From Korobacter sp036501185 (GTDB taxonomy: Bacteria; Acidobacteriota; Terriglobia; Terriglobales; Acidobacteriaceae), in NCBI GenBank assembly GCA_036501185.1, contig DASYAU010000149.1:1-64000 (forward strand): a DNA stretch of 64,000 bases. Reading direction: 5' to 3'. This document shows positions 32,481 through 41,385 of this stretch, piece after piece. Numbering within the stretch: the stretch's first letter is position 1; each line of letters begins with the position of its first letter. The notes under the pieces were generated by a model. That model did not search any database and had not been told where the DNA came from. It worked only from the letters and a program-made list of their open reading frames with translations. A program made the translations under genes and the position numbers.

Positions 32481-33668
32481 TCACTTCAACGTGATCAGCC
32501 GTTCACGAGCAGCGACATCTTCGACGGGCGCATCGGCCAGCGTGAGCCCCTCAAAAACCTCATTCGAGAGCAGTCGCCCCCGGTCCGTGAGTCGCAGGAT
32601 CTCGTGCTCACGAACCAGTAGCCCGGCGTCGGTGAGTTCCTGAATTGCGGTTTCCCGACGAGAAACGGCAGCTTGGCCGAACTCCTTTTCGATCACTTGC
32701 AGATCGATGCCGCGGTTCAAGCGGAGCCCAAGAAAAAAGGTTTCGTCTTCGGCGGCCGCGCGGTCAATCTGCCGGACGGAAACCGGTGATCCGGCAAGCA
32801 ACGCTTCAAGGTCATCGGAGGTGGCGAACCGCGTCGCCTCGCCGCTTTGCTTTAGAACCATGGAGTGCGCATCCACCCCAAACCCGAAGTAGGAAAGCCT
32901 CAACCAATACTTTAAGTTATGCCGGGATTCGCAACCAGCTCGGGAGAAATTCGAAATCTCATACTGCCGCACATTCGCCCTGTTCAACCTGTCACACGCC
33001 TGCAGATAGAGGTCGGCGGTGGTGTCGTCGTCGGGCACAAAGTGGGCGTGGTAGCGCGTTCCCCCGGCCATCAACTCGCGGCCAAGACGGGAATCCTCGT
33101 CGACTTCCAGCATGTAAACACTCACGTGCGGAACACCCGCGCCGATCACCTGATCGAGAGACTCACGCCAGCTCTCCGGCGTCTGGTGCGGCAGTCCGGC
33201 AATGAGGTCAATAGAAATGTTGGTGATCCCGGCGGCGCGCAAGTTGGCGATGTCGGCCAGCGTGATGGCCCGCGTATGTAGCCGTCCAACCGACCGCGAT
33301 TCCTGGTCGATGAACGACTGCACACCGAGGCTCACGCGGTTCACGCCGCACGCAACGAGAGCGGCGATCACTTCGGGTGTGAGCGTGCCGGGAGCGCACT
33401 CAACCGTGATTTCGGCATCCGCCGTAACCCTGAATCTCTGACGAACATCCGTGAAGAGGCGCTGCAACTGGTCGGGCGCCAGAACGCTGGGAGTCCCGCC
33501 CCCGAGGTAAATGGAATCCACCTCCGCGGAATCGGCCCGCGCAATGTCGCCGGTCACGCGGTCGAGGTAGCGCTCGAACAGTTCACGCGAGAAAACGCCC
33601 GACGCGAAGTTGCAGAACGAGCACTTGGTGCGGCAGAAGGGAACGGAGATGTAGATGCCAACTGGCAC
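32481..33668 (-). CDS. hemW: HemW-type radical SAM protein (coproporphyrinogen III oxidase-like)
   Basis: 395 residues from a GTG start. The radical SAM cluster is Cys12, Cys16, Cys19 (FCRTKCSFC); the extra Cys-Asn-Phe spacing is of the HemW type. GGGTPS binds SAM, and the C-terminal HNLKYW marks the HemW domain. HemW proteins bind haem and are now regarded as haem chaperones for respiratory enzymes rather than oxidases. They belong to the same family as anaerobic HemN but lack its N-terminal region, as here. It is divergent from meaB with 75 bases between the starts. Confidence 0.9.
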   Translation of the reverse strand: MPVGIYISVPFCRTKCSFCNFASGVFSRELFERYLDRVTGDIARADSAEVDSIYLGGGTPSVLAPDQLQRLFTDVRQRFRVTADAEITVECAPGTLTPEVIAALVACGVNRVSLGVQSFIDQESRSVGRLHTRAITLADIANLRAAGITNISIDLIAGLPHQTPESWRESLDQVIGAGVPHVSVYMLEVDEDSRLGRELMAGGTRYHAHFVPDDDTTADLYLQACDRLNRANVRQYEISNFSRAGCESRHNLKYWLRLSYFGFGVDAHSMVLKQSGEATRFATSDDLEALLAGSPVSVRQIDRAAAEDETFFLGLRLNRGIDLQVIEKEFGQAAVSRRETAIQELTDAGLLVREHEILRLTDRGRLLSNEVFEGLTLADAPVEDVAARERLITLK

Positions 33669-33743
33669 ACAACCATTATCCCATCACAGCGGGCCCACCC
33701 CGCCCATGCGATAAACTGGGAGTTTCATAGGACCTAAGCGATC

Positions 33744-34700
33744 GTGACAGAAGACACCAAGCAGTGGGTAGAACGGATTCGTGCCGGCGACCTCCGCGCT
33801 CTCGCCCGCGCCATCACCGCCGTCGAGAACCGGGCCGACCATGCCGCCGGCTTGATGAAAGCGCTGTTCCCGCACAGCGGCAACGCGAGCGTTCTCGGTT
33901 TCACTGGCGCTCCCGGCGCCGGTAAAAGCACGCTGGTTGACGGCGTTGCGCGCGAGTATCGCAAGCAGAACAAGACCGTGGGCATCGTCGCGATCGATCC
34001 TACTTCGCCCTTCAGCGGTGGCGCGATCCTGGGCGACCGCATCCGCATGCAGGGCCACTTCGCCGATCCTGGCATCTTTATTCGCTCTATGGCGACTCGT
34101 GGATCGCTCGGCGGTTTGGCGCGCACCACCGCCGACGTGACCTCCATCCTCGACGCCAGCGGACGCGACCTCGTCCTCGTTGAAACCGTTGGTGTCGGCC
34201 AGGACGAAGTGGACATCGTGAAGCTTGCCGATGTCACTGTCGTGATTCTCGTGCCCGGCATGGGTGACGATGTGCAATCCATCAAGGCCGGCATCATGGA
34301 AATCGCCGACATTTTCGTCATCAACAAAGCCGACCGTGACGGCGCCGAACGCGTGGAGCGCGAGATACGCGCGCTGCAAGGCCTCGCTCTCCGGCACGAT
34401 TCCTGGGTGCCACCGATCGTGAAGACCATCGCATCCAATGGAGACGGCATCCCCGAGCTTGTGTCGAAGATCGACGAGTATCGATCTTTCCTCAACAAGA
34501 GCGAAGCCGGGCACGAGAAGCGGGTGCAGAATTGGCGCGATCGCCTTGTCGAGATGTTGCGCGACGCGCTGCTCGAGCAGGTCGAACACGATCACCTCGG
34601 CAATGGCGCGGCACACCGGTACGCAGCAGAGATTGCCGACCACAAACGCGACCCGTATACCATCATCGAAGAGATCGTGGGCACCGTGGGGAAAAGGTAA
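33744..34700 (+). CDS. meaB: Methylmalonyl-CoA mutase-associated GTPase MeaB
   Basis: 318 residues from a GTG start preceded by AGGA. G3E-family P-loop GTPase: Walker A GFTGAPGAGKST (about residues 52-63), switch region DPTSPFSGGAILGDRIRM, ETVGVGQDEVDI, and the guanine-specificity motif INKADRDG. It loads and protects adenosylcobalamin on methylmalonyl-CoA mutase. The mutase itself is not in the window, but methylmalonyl-CoA epimerase follows 58 bases downstream, which confirms the pathway. Older names are ArgK or LAO/AO transport ATPase. Confidence 0.96.
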   Translation: MTEDTKQWVERIRAGDLRALARAITAVENRADHAAGLMKALFPHSGNASVLGFTGAPGAGKSTLVDGVAREYRKQNKTVGIVAIDPTSPFSGGAILGDRIRMQGHFADPGIFIRSMATRGSLGGLARTTADVTSILDASGRDLVLVETVGVGQDEVDIVKLADVTVVILVPGMGDDVQSIKAGIMEIADIFVINKADRDGAERVEREIRALQGLALRHDSWVPPIVKTIASNGDGIPELVSKIDEYRSFLNKSEAGHEKRVQNWRDRLVEMLRDALLEQVEHDHLGNGAAHRYAAEIADHKRDPYTIIEEIVGTVGKR

Positions 34701-34758
34701 CGCCAGATCCTTCGACTACCGTCCCTAATAGGTGGAAGAGTTTGGATGTGGGGTGAAG

Positions 34759-35166
34759 ATGTTTCAGATCGATCATTTGGGAATCGCCGTGAAATCGCTC
34801 GCCAAGGCGAAGGAGTTTTACCAGACGCTCGGCCTGCAAGTAATGCCGGAAGAGACAGTCGCGGACGAGAAGGTGCGGCTGGCGATGGTCCCAATGGATG
34901 GCAGCCGGATCGAGTTGCTCGAGCCGCTTGAAGCAGACTCGCCGATTGGCCGGTTTCTCGAGAAGCGCGGCGAAGGCTTGCATCACGTCGCGCTTCATGT
35001 GAATGATCTCGCGGGAACAGTGGAACGCCTCAAGGACGCGGGAACGCGCTTTATCTCCGACGAAATCAAGGTGGGTGCCGGTGGACATCTCTACGTCTTC
35101 GTTCACCCCTCGAGCGCCGGTGGAGTGTTGCTGGAATTGTGCGAGGACCCGCCCACGGGTGTGTAA
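34759..35166 (+). CDS. mce: Methylmalonyl-CoA epimerase
   Basis: 135 residues from ATG 34759 (MFQIDHLGIAV); an upstream ATG nine codons earlier adds nothing conserved. Vicinal-oxygen-chelate fold with two beta-alpha-beta-beta-beta modules. The metal ligands are His6 in DHLGIAV, a His in HHVALHV and the Glu in LLELCE. It interconverts the 2S and 2R forms of methylmalonyl-CoA, feeding propionate or branched-chain carbon into succinyl-CoA. It sits between meaB and tsaB with a three-base gap to the latter. Confidence 0.95.
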   Translation: MFQIDHLGIAVKSLAKAKEFYQTLGLQVMPEETVADEKVRLAMVPMDGSRIELLEPLEADSPIGRFLEKRGEGLHHVALHVNDLAGTVERLKDAGTRFISDEIKVGAGGHLYVFVHPSSAGGVLLELCEDPPTGV

Positions 35167-35169
35167 GAA

Positions 35170-35853
35170 ATGATTCTTTTCATCATCGATACGTCGGGAA
35201 AAAATGGCAGCCTTGGCCTCGCGAAAAACGAGGGCGGGGAAGTGCGCCTTCTCGCGTCCGAGTCGCTGGCCGGCGGCCAGTATTCGGCGGAACTGATTCC
35301 GAAATTCGCCGCCATGCTGGACCAGTGCTCGCTTACTAAGAAAAATGTCGATGCGATTGCTGTCGTCGCCGGCCCCGGATCGTTTACCGGGTTGCGCGTG
35401 GGACTCGCAGCCGCAAAAGGGTTGGCGGAAATCCTGCAGAAGCCGCTGACCGCGCTCTCTGCGCTCGAAGCACTGGCTGCAACATCGCAACCCACGACGG
35501 GAAGCGTAGTAGCTGCGCTCGACGCCGGACGTAGCGAAGTTTTTCTCGGGCATTGTGAACTGCACCCAAAGCTGGAGATCCGCACCATCTCGGAGTCGCT
35601 GGTAAAGCAGGCTGAAATGGGCGAACGCCTGCGTGAAATCGGCGCGCCTTTAGTCACTGCCGACGAGAAGATCGCAGCTCTAGCACAGTCCGCAAATATT
35701 CTCGTGGAACGAGTGGATCCTCCCAGTGTCGGCGTGCTGTCAGCAATCGCCTTCGCCCAGTTGGAACGAGGCGTAACCGTCCGCCCCGACGATCTCGATG
35801 CAAATTACATTCGCCGCACCGACGCTGAACTGTTTTCCGCGCCGTTCTTATGA
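35170..35853 (+). CDS. tsaB: tRNA threonylcarbamoyladenosine biosynthesis protein TsaB
   Basis: 227 residues of the ASKHA fold. The N-terminus ILFIIDTSGKNGSLGL, the VVAGPGSFTGLRVGLAAAKGLA stretch and ALDAGRSEVFLG are diagnostic of TsaB/YeaZ. It has no metal-binding histidines, as expected for the non-catalytic partner of TsaD in t6A37 formation. It starts three bases after mce and overlaps rimI by four bases, so the whole block is one transcript. TsaD and TsaE are not in the window. Confidence 0.95.
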   Translation: MILFIIDTSGKNGSLGLAKNEGGEVRLLASESLAGGQYSAELIPKFAAMLDQCSLTKKNVDAIAVVAGPGSFTGLRVGLAAAKGLAEILQKPLTALSALEALAATSQPTTGSVVAALDAGRSEVFLGHCELHPKLEIRTISESLVKQAEMGERLREIGAPLVTADEKIAALAQSANILVERVDPPSVGVLSAIAFAQLERGVTVRPDDLDANYIRRTDAELFSAPFL

Positions 35854-36326
35854 GCGATTGCTTTATCCGCGAATCCACGCCACTCGATCTTCCCGCAATC
35901 CTCGAAATTGAACGGGCGAATCCATCTGCCGCACACTGGAACGAAGCTGCCTACGCCGAGCTCTGGAACAATCCGGAAACCACGCGAATCGGCTTCGTCG
36001 CGGAGTTCGATGGTGTGATCGCGGCCTTCGTAGTTGCGCATAATGTCACCGACGATTGGGAGTTGGAAAACATCGCCGTACGACCGGACGCGCAGCGGCA
36101 GGGAATTGCGCGGGCTCTCATTGGAAAGTTGGATGAGGTCCTGAAAAAGGCCGGCGCCGAACGAATCCTGCTCGAGGTCCGGGAGGGAAATTCCGCGGCG
36201 CGACAGCTGTATGAAAGCAATGGTTTTGTAATCGTCGGGAGGCGGAAAAGCTACTATCAGAGTCCCCAAGAGGATGCCCTCCTTTTTGAGAAAAACTTCA
36301 CCCATCCCAGTATGAAAATTCGTTGA
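35850..36326 (+). CDS. rimI: Ribosomal-protein-alanine N-acetyltransferase RimI
   Basis: 158 residues, single GNAT domain. The ATG overlaps the tsaB stop (ATGA), the usual tsaB-rimI arrangement that supports the name. The acetyl-CoA loop is RRDAQRQGIARALI-like (PDAQRQGIARAL), preceded by ENIAVRP. LLEVREGNSAARQLYESNGF is the typical RimI closing motif. It acetylates the N-terminal alanine of ribosomal protein bS18 in well-studied bacteria. Confidence 0.93.
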   Translation: MSDCFIRESTPLDLPAILEIERANPSAAHWNEAAYAELWNNPETTRIGFVAEFDGVIAAFVVAHNVTDDWELENIAVRPDAQRQGIARALIGKLDEVLKKAGAERILLEVREGNSAARQLYESNGFVIVGRRKSYYQSPQEDALLFEKNFTHPSMKIR

Positions 36327-36428
36327 ACGAGAGCAGGTCTCGTGCTACCGTCTGAAACTGCCCTCACTCCACTCCAGGTTCTGCTGGAGCTCCGAAGCGT
36401 GGGGCGATCGTAATCGGAGGTTTGCCGG

Positions 36429-36656
36429 ATGGCTTCTGCAGTCCGCGAACAATTAATCGCACAGAACGATGAGTTTCGCCGTCTCTCCCAGGAACATCAA
36501 CAGTACTCACAACGCCTCGACAGCCTGGTCACCAAAAGGTATCTCTCGGAAGACGAGAAGGTTGAAGAAGTGCGTTTGAAAAAGCTGAAGCTGCGCCTGA
36601 AAGACGAGATGGAGAAACTCGAGCTGCAGTATAAAGAGCAGCATCACGTAGCTTAA
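36429..36656 (+). CDS. YdcH/DUF465-family small protein
   Basis: 75 residues, wholly helical and charged (FRRLSQEHQQYSQRLDSL, then KKLKLRLKDEMEKLE). This is the DUF465/YdcH pattern of a short two-helix coiled coil. Function is unknown across the family. GGAGG lies about eight bases before the ATG. It follows rimI by 102 bases, probably as a separate unit. Confidence 0.88.
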   Translation: MASAVREQLIAQNDEFRRLSQEHQQYSQRLDSLVTKRYLSEDEKVEEVRLKKLKLRLKDEMEKLELQYKEQHHVA

Positions 36657-36984
36657 GGGCTGCGTTTCAATGAGTTTTTGCAGCCGCGACGTGTCCTGAA
36701 TTTCGAGTCCCCGGCAAACTTGGTTTTGGTTTGCGGGAGTGACCCGTCGCGGGAAGCGGATCAGGGTAACCGGCCTCCGCAGCGTCGAGTGTGTGCTCGT
36801 CGCGCGGAGGCTTTGTGCTGCCCGTTGAAGCACCTCGCCGGCGCTCGTCGGCGGTCCCGAGATAAGCGATCTTTAGAAAGCTGCCTAACGCACTTCTCGA
36901 GTCTCCGGTAGCGTGCGCGCTAACGGTCCTGGTTCGCAGCCGTTTCCCGCCTCCCGCTGCGACTATAATTATCCGGATTAACCT
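36657..36984. other. 328-bp intergenic region before psd
   Basis: No open frame with credible composition and no recognised RNA. Several short GC-rich inverted pairs occur (for example cctccgc near 36775 and gcggagg near 36805). The only clear signal is the psd promoter at its end. Confidence 0.5.
36964..36969 (+). promoter_or_regulatory. Consensus -10 element directly before psd
   Basis: TATAAT lies 15 bases before the psd ATG at 36985. A start about seven bases after it would leave a leader of only some nine bases, with no room for a normal Shine-Dalgarno. The -35 region (about 36941-36946) is poor. The psd-pssA transcript may be nearly leaderless. Confidence 0.55.
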
Positions 36985-37650
36985 ATGGTTCGCGACGGAA
37001 TCTATTACGCACTTGCATTCATTGTGGTGGCGGTGATCGTCGGCTACTTCACGTTTTGGCCGCTCGCCATCATTCCTTTGCTGCTGGCGGCGTTTTTCGC
37101 GTGGTTTTTCCGCGATCCCGAACGACCAATTCCACAGACCCCCGGGGCCATCGTTTCACCCGGAGACGGCAAGGTTACCGACATCCTTAAAATTGATGTA
37201 AACGGTGAGCCAAGAACCCGTATCAGCATATTTTTAAATGTATTTAATGTTCACGTAAATCGCTCACCCATCGCCGGGGTAATCCGCGAAGTCCGCTATC
37301 AGAAGGGTAAGTTCGGGAATGCCATGGGAGCAGTTTCCGCCGAGGCTAACGAACAGAACATCGTCACCGTGGAAGGCGAGGGCCAGGTCGTCGTCTTCAA
37401 GCAGATTGCCGGTCTACTGGCGCGCCGCATTGTCTTCACCAAGAAGCTGGGCGACACGCTCGCGCGCGGGGAACGTGTCGGATTGATCAAATTCGGCTCG
37501 CGAGTTGACGTAATATTCACATCCGATTCCGAGGTCTCGGTAAAGATTGGAGACCACGTCGCGGGTGGCTCGACGATTCTCGCACTGGCGAGAGTCCCGG
37601 GCTCACCAACGCCCGTGATGAGCGAATCGGAACGTGGAGGCGTTCGTTGA
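36985..37650 (+). CDS. psd: Phosphatidylserine decarboxylase, short (PSD-B-like) form
   Basis: 221 residues, the compact form found in many non-enteric bacteria. Two N-terminal membrane helices (LAFIVVAVIVGYF and LAIIPLLLAAFFAWFF), FRDPERPIP and SPGDGKV, then NVFNVHVNRSP. The self-cleavage site giving the pyruvoyl group is the Gly171-Ser172 pair in LIKFGSRVDV. It makes phosphatidylethanolamine. The stop codon overlaps the putative TTG start of pssA, so the two steps of the branch are co-expressed. Confidence 0.95.
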   Translation: MVRDGIYYALAFIVVAVIVGYFTFWPLAIIPLLLAAFFAWFFRDPERPIPQTPGAIVSPGDGKVTDILKIDVNGEPRTRISIFLNVFNVHVNRSPIAGVIREVRYQKGKFGNAMGAVSAEANEQNIVTVEGEGQVVVFKQIAGLLARRIVFTKKLGDTLARGERVGLIKFGSRVDVIFTSDSEVSVKIGDHVAGGSTILALARVPGSPTPVMSESERGGVR

Positions 37651-38534
37651 ATCCCTTGGAACGTTTTCCGATGCGTCGAAAAGACGATGACCCTGTGCGC
37701 CAGCGCCGGGTGCGCAAGGGCCTTTACATCCTGCCATCGCTGTTTACCGCGGTGAACATCGCCGCCGGGTACTTCGCGGTCTTCCAAGCAATTCTTGGAG
37801 CGAATATCGCCAACGAGCCTTGGCATTACGACATGTCGGCGCTCGCCATCGGCTTTGCAATCGTATTCGACGGCCTCGACGGCCGCATCGCGCGCATGAC
37901 GAACACCACCAGCGATTTCGGCCGTGAACTGGATTCTCTTGCCGACGTGATCACGTTTGGCATGGCGCCCGCGATCCTCGCGTTTCTTTGGGGCTTCCAT
38001 GCCATCTCCATGGCTAACCAGGACCTGCACCTGAAGCTGGTTCGCTTCGGTGCGGTCGCTACATTCCTGTTCCTCGCAGCGGGCGCATGCCGCTTGGCGC
38101 GCTTCAACATTCAAACCAATCCGCAGCCCTCGAATCCCGGCCGGCCCGGCCGCAAGTATTTTGTCGGAATGCCGATTCCAGGCGGAGCTGGCGTTGTTGC
38201 TGCTGTCGTGCATTTCTTCAAGGGCTATCCCATCCCGTCGTGGTGGTTATCCCTGATCTGGGCTTGCGTCGTGTTGCTGGTGGGTTTTCTCATGGTGAGC
38301 CGCTGGCGCTTCCCGAGCTTCAAGGGCGTCGATTTCCGGCAGCGCCACTCGTCGCGCTTGCTTGTTGTGCTGTGCGCGCTGGTCGTACTGATCATCTTCT
38401 TCTCCGAGTGGACGCTCTTCGTGATCGCTATCGCCTACATGCTCTGGGGCATCTTCTCGCGTTTGTTTTACCGCTACTCCCGCGGGACGCCGCTGCCGCC
38501 ATCATCGCCCGATCAGGTCGCGCACGCCGACTAG
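37647..38534 (+). CDS. pssA: CDP-diacylglycerol-serine O-phosphatidyltransferase
   Basis: Up to 295 residues. The CDP-alcohol phosphotransferase motif D-G-x2-A-R-x8-G-x3-D-x3-D is complete (Asp78, Gly79, Ala82, Arg83, Gly92, Asp96, Asp100). Six to eight membrane helices follow. It makes phosphatidylserine, the substrate of Psd encoded just upstream. A TTG start at 37647 would overlap the psd stop (TTGA); ATG 37671 (MRRKDDDPV) is the alternative. Both leave the catalytic part intact. Confidence 0.94.
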   Translation: MNPLERFPMRRKDDDPVRQRRVRKGLYILPSLFTAVNIAAGYFAVFQAILGANIANEPWHYDMSALAIGFAIVFDGLDGRIARMTNTTSDFGRELDSLADVITFGMAPAILAFLWGFHAISMANQDLHLKLVRFGAVATFLFLAAGACRLARFNIQTNPQPSNPGRPGRKYFVGMPIPGGAGVVAAVVHFFKGYPIPSWWLSLIWACVVLLVGFLMVSRWRFPSFKGVDFRQRHSSRLLVVLCALVVLIIFFSEWTLFVIAIAYMLWGIFSRLFYRYSRGTPLPPSSPDQVAHAD

Positions 38535-38546
38535 AAACTCTTTCTA

Positions 38547-39599
38547 ATGACAAAAACCAAGAACGAAAATACGAACTGGGGTATGTTGTTTCGCGTTGCC
38601 GTCGTTGGCGCGGGCACACTCAAAGGCCGCGAAGTCAAGGAAGTCCTGACCGAGAGAAATTTTCCCGCGCAGGATGTGCGGCTGCTCGACGACGAAGAGT
38701 CGCTGGGACAAATTGAGCAGGTCGGCGACGAAGCGACTTTCATTCAGAGCCTGCTGCCCGAACATCTAACCAACATAGATTTCGCATTCTTTGCCAGCGA
38801 TCCCGAGTTCACTCTCAAGACGTGGAAGCAGGCGCGCGATGCCGGAAGCGAGATCCTCGATCTCTCCTACGCATTGGAACAAGAAAAAGATGTGCAGCTG
38901 CGCTCGCCATGGTTGGAACGCGAGATGGGCAAAACGGAGCTCAGTCTCAGGACGCACCCGGTGGTGATTGCCCACCCGGCGGCCACCGTGATCGGGTTAA
39001 TCATGGTGCGGGCAATGCGCGCGGGAGCCGTTAAGAGCGCAGCGGTCACAGTGTTCGAGCCTGCCTCGGAGCTGGGAAAACGCGGCATGGACGAGCTCCA
39101 CGAGCAGACCGTGAATCTGCTGTCCTTCCAGCAATTACCCATGACAATCTTCGGAACGCAGGTCGCGTTCAATATGATCGACCGCTACGGAGAGGGATCG
39201 GTGCATTCGCTCGCCGAGGCGGAGCAGCGCATTGTGCGCCATTACAAGCACATCGTCGGCGCCTCGGCCCCCGTGCCTTCGCTGATGCTGTTGCAAGCGC
39301 CGACCTTTCATGGACACGGCTTTTCCCTTTACATTGAGCTAGCGCAAGCCGCCACCCTTGAACAGGTGCGCGCCGCTTTGCGCGGCGAGCACGTGTCGTT
39401 GGGCACCGAGACTGAGGCGCCCAACAATGTGAGCGCGGCAGGACAGAGTGAAGTCCTGGTGCATCTGCGGAAAGATCCGCAGAAGGAGAATGGCTTCTGG
39501 ATCTGGGCGGCGGCCGACAATTTGCGCGTGATGTCCACCTCGGCGGTGGAATGCGCCGAGATCATGGCGGCGAGCCGTCCGCGGGGACAAGTGCAGTGA
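38547..39599 (+). CDS. Aspartate-semialdehyde-dehydrogenase homologue lacking the catalytic cysteine (USG-1-like)
   Basis: 350 residues (or 338 from ATG 38583). The Rossmann start is FRVAVVGAGTLKGREV. The fold and length match Asd, but where active Asd has the nucleophile (N-C-S/T-T), this protein reads AHPAAT at 142-147, with Ala146 in the cysteine position. A histidine-containing GHGFS motif near residue 255 is kept. Loss of the cysteine, as in USG-1 proteins, argues against phosphorylating dehydrogenase activity. The stop overlaps the lptE GTG by four bases, so it is co-translated with lptE-holA. Its role is unknown. Confidence 0.8.
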   Translation: MTKTKNENTNWGMLFRVAVVGAGTLKGREVKEVLTERNFPAQDVRLLDDEESLGQIEQVGDEATFIQSLLPEHLTNIDFAFFASDPEFTLKTWKQARDAGSEILDLSYALEQEKDVQLRSPWLEREMGKTELSLRTHPVVIAHPAATVIGLIMVRAMRAGAVKSAAVTVFEPASELGKRGMDELHEQTVNLLSFQQLPMTIFGTQVAFNMIDRYGEGSVHSLAEAEQRIVRHYKHIVGASAPVPSLMLLQAPTFHGHGFSLYIELAQAATLEQVRAALRGEHVSLGTETEAPNNVSAAGQSEVLVHLRKDPQKENGFWIWAAADNLRVMSTSAVECAEIMAASRPRGQVQ

Positions 39600-40120
39600 A
39601 ACTTCGCATTGCCCTGATCGCAACTGCACTGCTGATTGTGCTGGCGACAAATTGTGGCTACACCCCGGCGGGCAAAGCCGTGCGCATCCCGCCAGACGTG
39701 CAAACGATTTCTATCCCGATGTTTGCCAACCAGACGCGGACCTACAAGATTGAGCAAATCGTGACCAATGACGTGGTGCATGAATTCGCCAGCCGCACGC
39801 GCTACCACATTGTCAGTTCCCCGGGCGGTGACGTGGATGCCACGCTCCAGGGAACGCTGCTCACCAGTGAAGTTTCTCCTTCCACGTACGATTCGCAGAC
39901 CGGCCGCGCGACGACCGCCATCGTCACCGTGACCGCCTCTGTCAAACTGCTGGACCGTCACGGCAAGGTTCTCTTCGAGAACGACAACTACACCTTTCGC
40001 GACCAGTACGAGCTCTCCGCCGATCCGGCGAGTTTCTTCGAAGAAGATTCCATGGCGTTCCGCCGCTTGTCCGCCGACTTCGCTCGCACCCTCGTCAGCA
40101 ATGTCCTGGAGGCCTATTAG
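39596..40120 (+). CDS. lptE: LPS-assembly lipoprotein LptE
   Basis: 174 residues from GTG 39596, which overlaps the preceding stop (GTGA). The signal peptide ends in the lipobox LATN-Cys20, so the mature protein is lipidated. The LptE core GYTPAGKAVRIPPDVQTISIPMFANQT is followed by VTNDVVHEFASRTRY. LptE plugs the LptD barrel that places LPS on the cell surface. Its position immediately before holA is the classic lptE-holA order. The stop TAG shares its last base with the holA GTG. Confidence 0.92.
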   Translation: MKLRIALIATALLIVLATNCGYTPAGKAVRIPPDVQTISIPMFANQTRTYKIEQIVTNDVVHEFASRTRYHIVSSPGGDVDATLQGTLLTSEVSPSTYDSQTGRATTAIVTVTASVKLLDRHGKVLFENDNYTFRDQYELSADPASFFEEDSMAFRRLSADFARTLVSNVLEAY

Positions 40121-41244
40121 TGAAGAGCTTCGCGCCGGCTGAACGCTTCGTGAGCGACGTAGAACAGCGAAAGCTCAAGGCGGGCTACGTCTTCCTTGGC
40201 GACGAAGCGTTCTTCCGCAAGCAATGCCGCGACGCAATCCTGAAGCATCTAGTCCCACAGGATGTGCGAGAGTTCAGCTTCTACGAGTTCGATCTTTCGG
40301 ACGTGGGCATTGGTGAGGTGCTCGACCGCGCCCGCACACCCTCGCTCATGGCGCCTTTCCAGGTCTTCTTCGTCCGCGGGATCAAGGCCCTCTACGGCCG
40401 CGGCAAGCACGATGACGAATTCGCCGCCCTCGAAGACTATTTCAAGAACCCCAATCCCGACGCGCTCCTGATTTTCGTCGCCGATCACATCAGTATTCCG
40501 GCCGACGTCCGGCGGATGGATTACGAAAGTAAAGAGCGCTACGAAAAGATCCGCGAGACCTTGGGTGACTGGTGCAGCTTGATCGAGTTTGCCCGGGTGG
40601 AAGATACCGAGGCGGTGAAGTGGGCGATCCAAGCGGCGCAGAACCAAGCCGTCAAGCTCGAGCAGGACGCCGCTCGCGAGCTGGTAGATTCTCTCGGCGG
40701 CGACATGATGCTGCTGGCCAACGAACTCGAGAAGCTCATCCTGTTCGTCGGTGAGAAGAAGCGCATTACGCTGGGCGATGTCGAGACCATGGTGCTTGCC
40801 GCCAAGCAGCGCTCGCTTTACGAGCTCACCGACGCCATCTCGCAACACGATCGCGTGAAGGCCCTGCAGGTGATGGACGCGATCCTCTCCAGCGGCGATG
40901 GCGAGGAGGCCGCGATCGGACATCTCTATATGCTGGCGCGGACCTTCCGCCAGATGCTGGTGATCAGCGAACGCAACGTTCGCGATTCGCGTGCACTCTG
41001 GCAAGTGTTATGGCAGGGCTTCCGCGTCCCGCCATTCGCTGCCGAAGACATCATCCGCCAGGCGCGACGCTTCAAGTCGCGCAAAGAGCTCACCCGGGCG
41101 ATTCGCATGATCGCGCGTGCGGATTTGGCGGTGCGCTCGAACCCGCCCAGCAAGCGACTGGTGCTGGAAAACCTGATCCTGGAATTAGCCTCCGAGCCGC
41201 GCGTGCTTGAACCAGGATGGCAGCAGGACGAGCTGCCGGTATAG
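40120..41244 (+). CDS. holA: DNA polymerase III delta subunit
   Basis: 374 residues from a GTG start overlapping the lptE stop (TAGTG). Clamp-loader AAA+-like subunit without a Walker A motif, as normal for delta. YVFLGDEAFFRKQCRDAI and the LMAPFQVFFVRG motif of the N-terminal domain are present. The collar domain segment LARTFRQMLVIS lies near residue 270. It opens the sliding clamp during loading. No gene follows closely; the kinase begins about 140 bases later. Confidence 0.93.
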   Translation: MKSFAPAERFVSDVEQRKLKAGYVFLGDEAFFRKQCRDAILKHLVPQDVREFSFYEFDLSDVGIGEVLDRARTPSLMAPFQVFFVRGIKALYGRGKHDDEFAALEDYFKNPNPDALLIFVADHISIPADVRRMDYESKERYEKIRETLGDWCSLIEFARVEDTEAVKWAIQAAQNQAVKLEQDAARELVDSLGGDMMLLANELEKLILFVGEKKRITLGDVETMVLAAKQRSLYELTDAISQHDRVKALQVMDAILSSGDGEEAAIGHLYMLARTFRQMLVISERNVRDSRALWQVLWQGFRVPPFAAEDIIRQARRFKSRKELTRAIRMIARADLAVRSNPPSKRLVLENLILELASEPRVLEPGWQQDELPV

Positions 41245-41385
41245 CCGCGCTGCCTCGCTGGCAATTCCGTTCCCAGCAGCACCAGTGAATCGTTTGACTG
41301 GCTCATTTCAGCTTGGTCCGCGCTCGATTTCCTGCTCCGCCCTTTCGTTGACTTGCCCCACCCCTCATCATAAGATTGCCGCCTC

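Noticed and set aside
33684..34643. 319-codon minus-strand frame opposite meaB
   Set aside because: MeaB has all GTPase motifs on the plus strand; the antisense product shows none.
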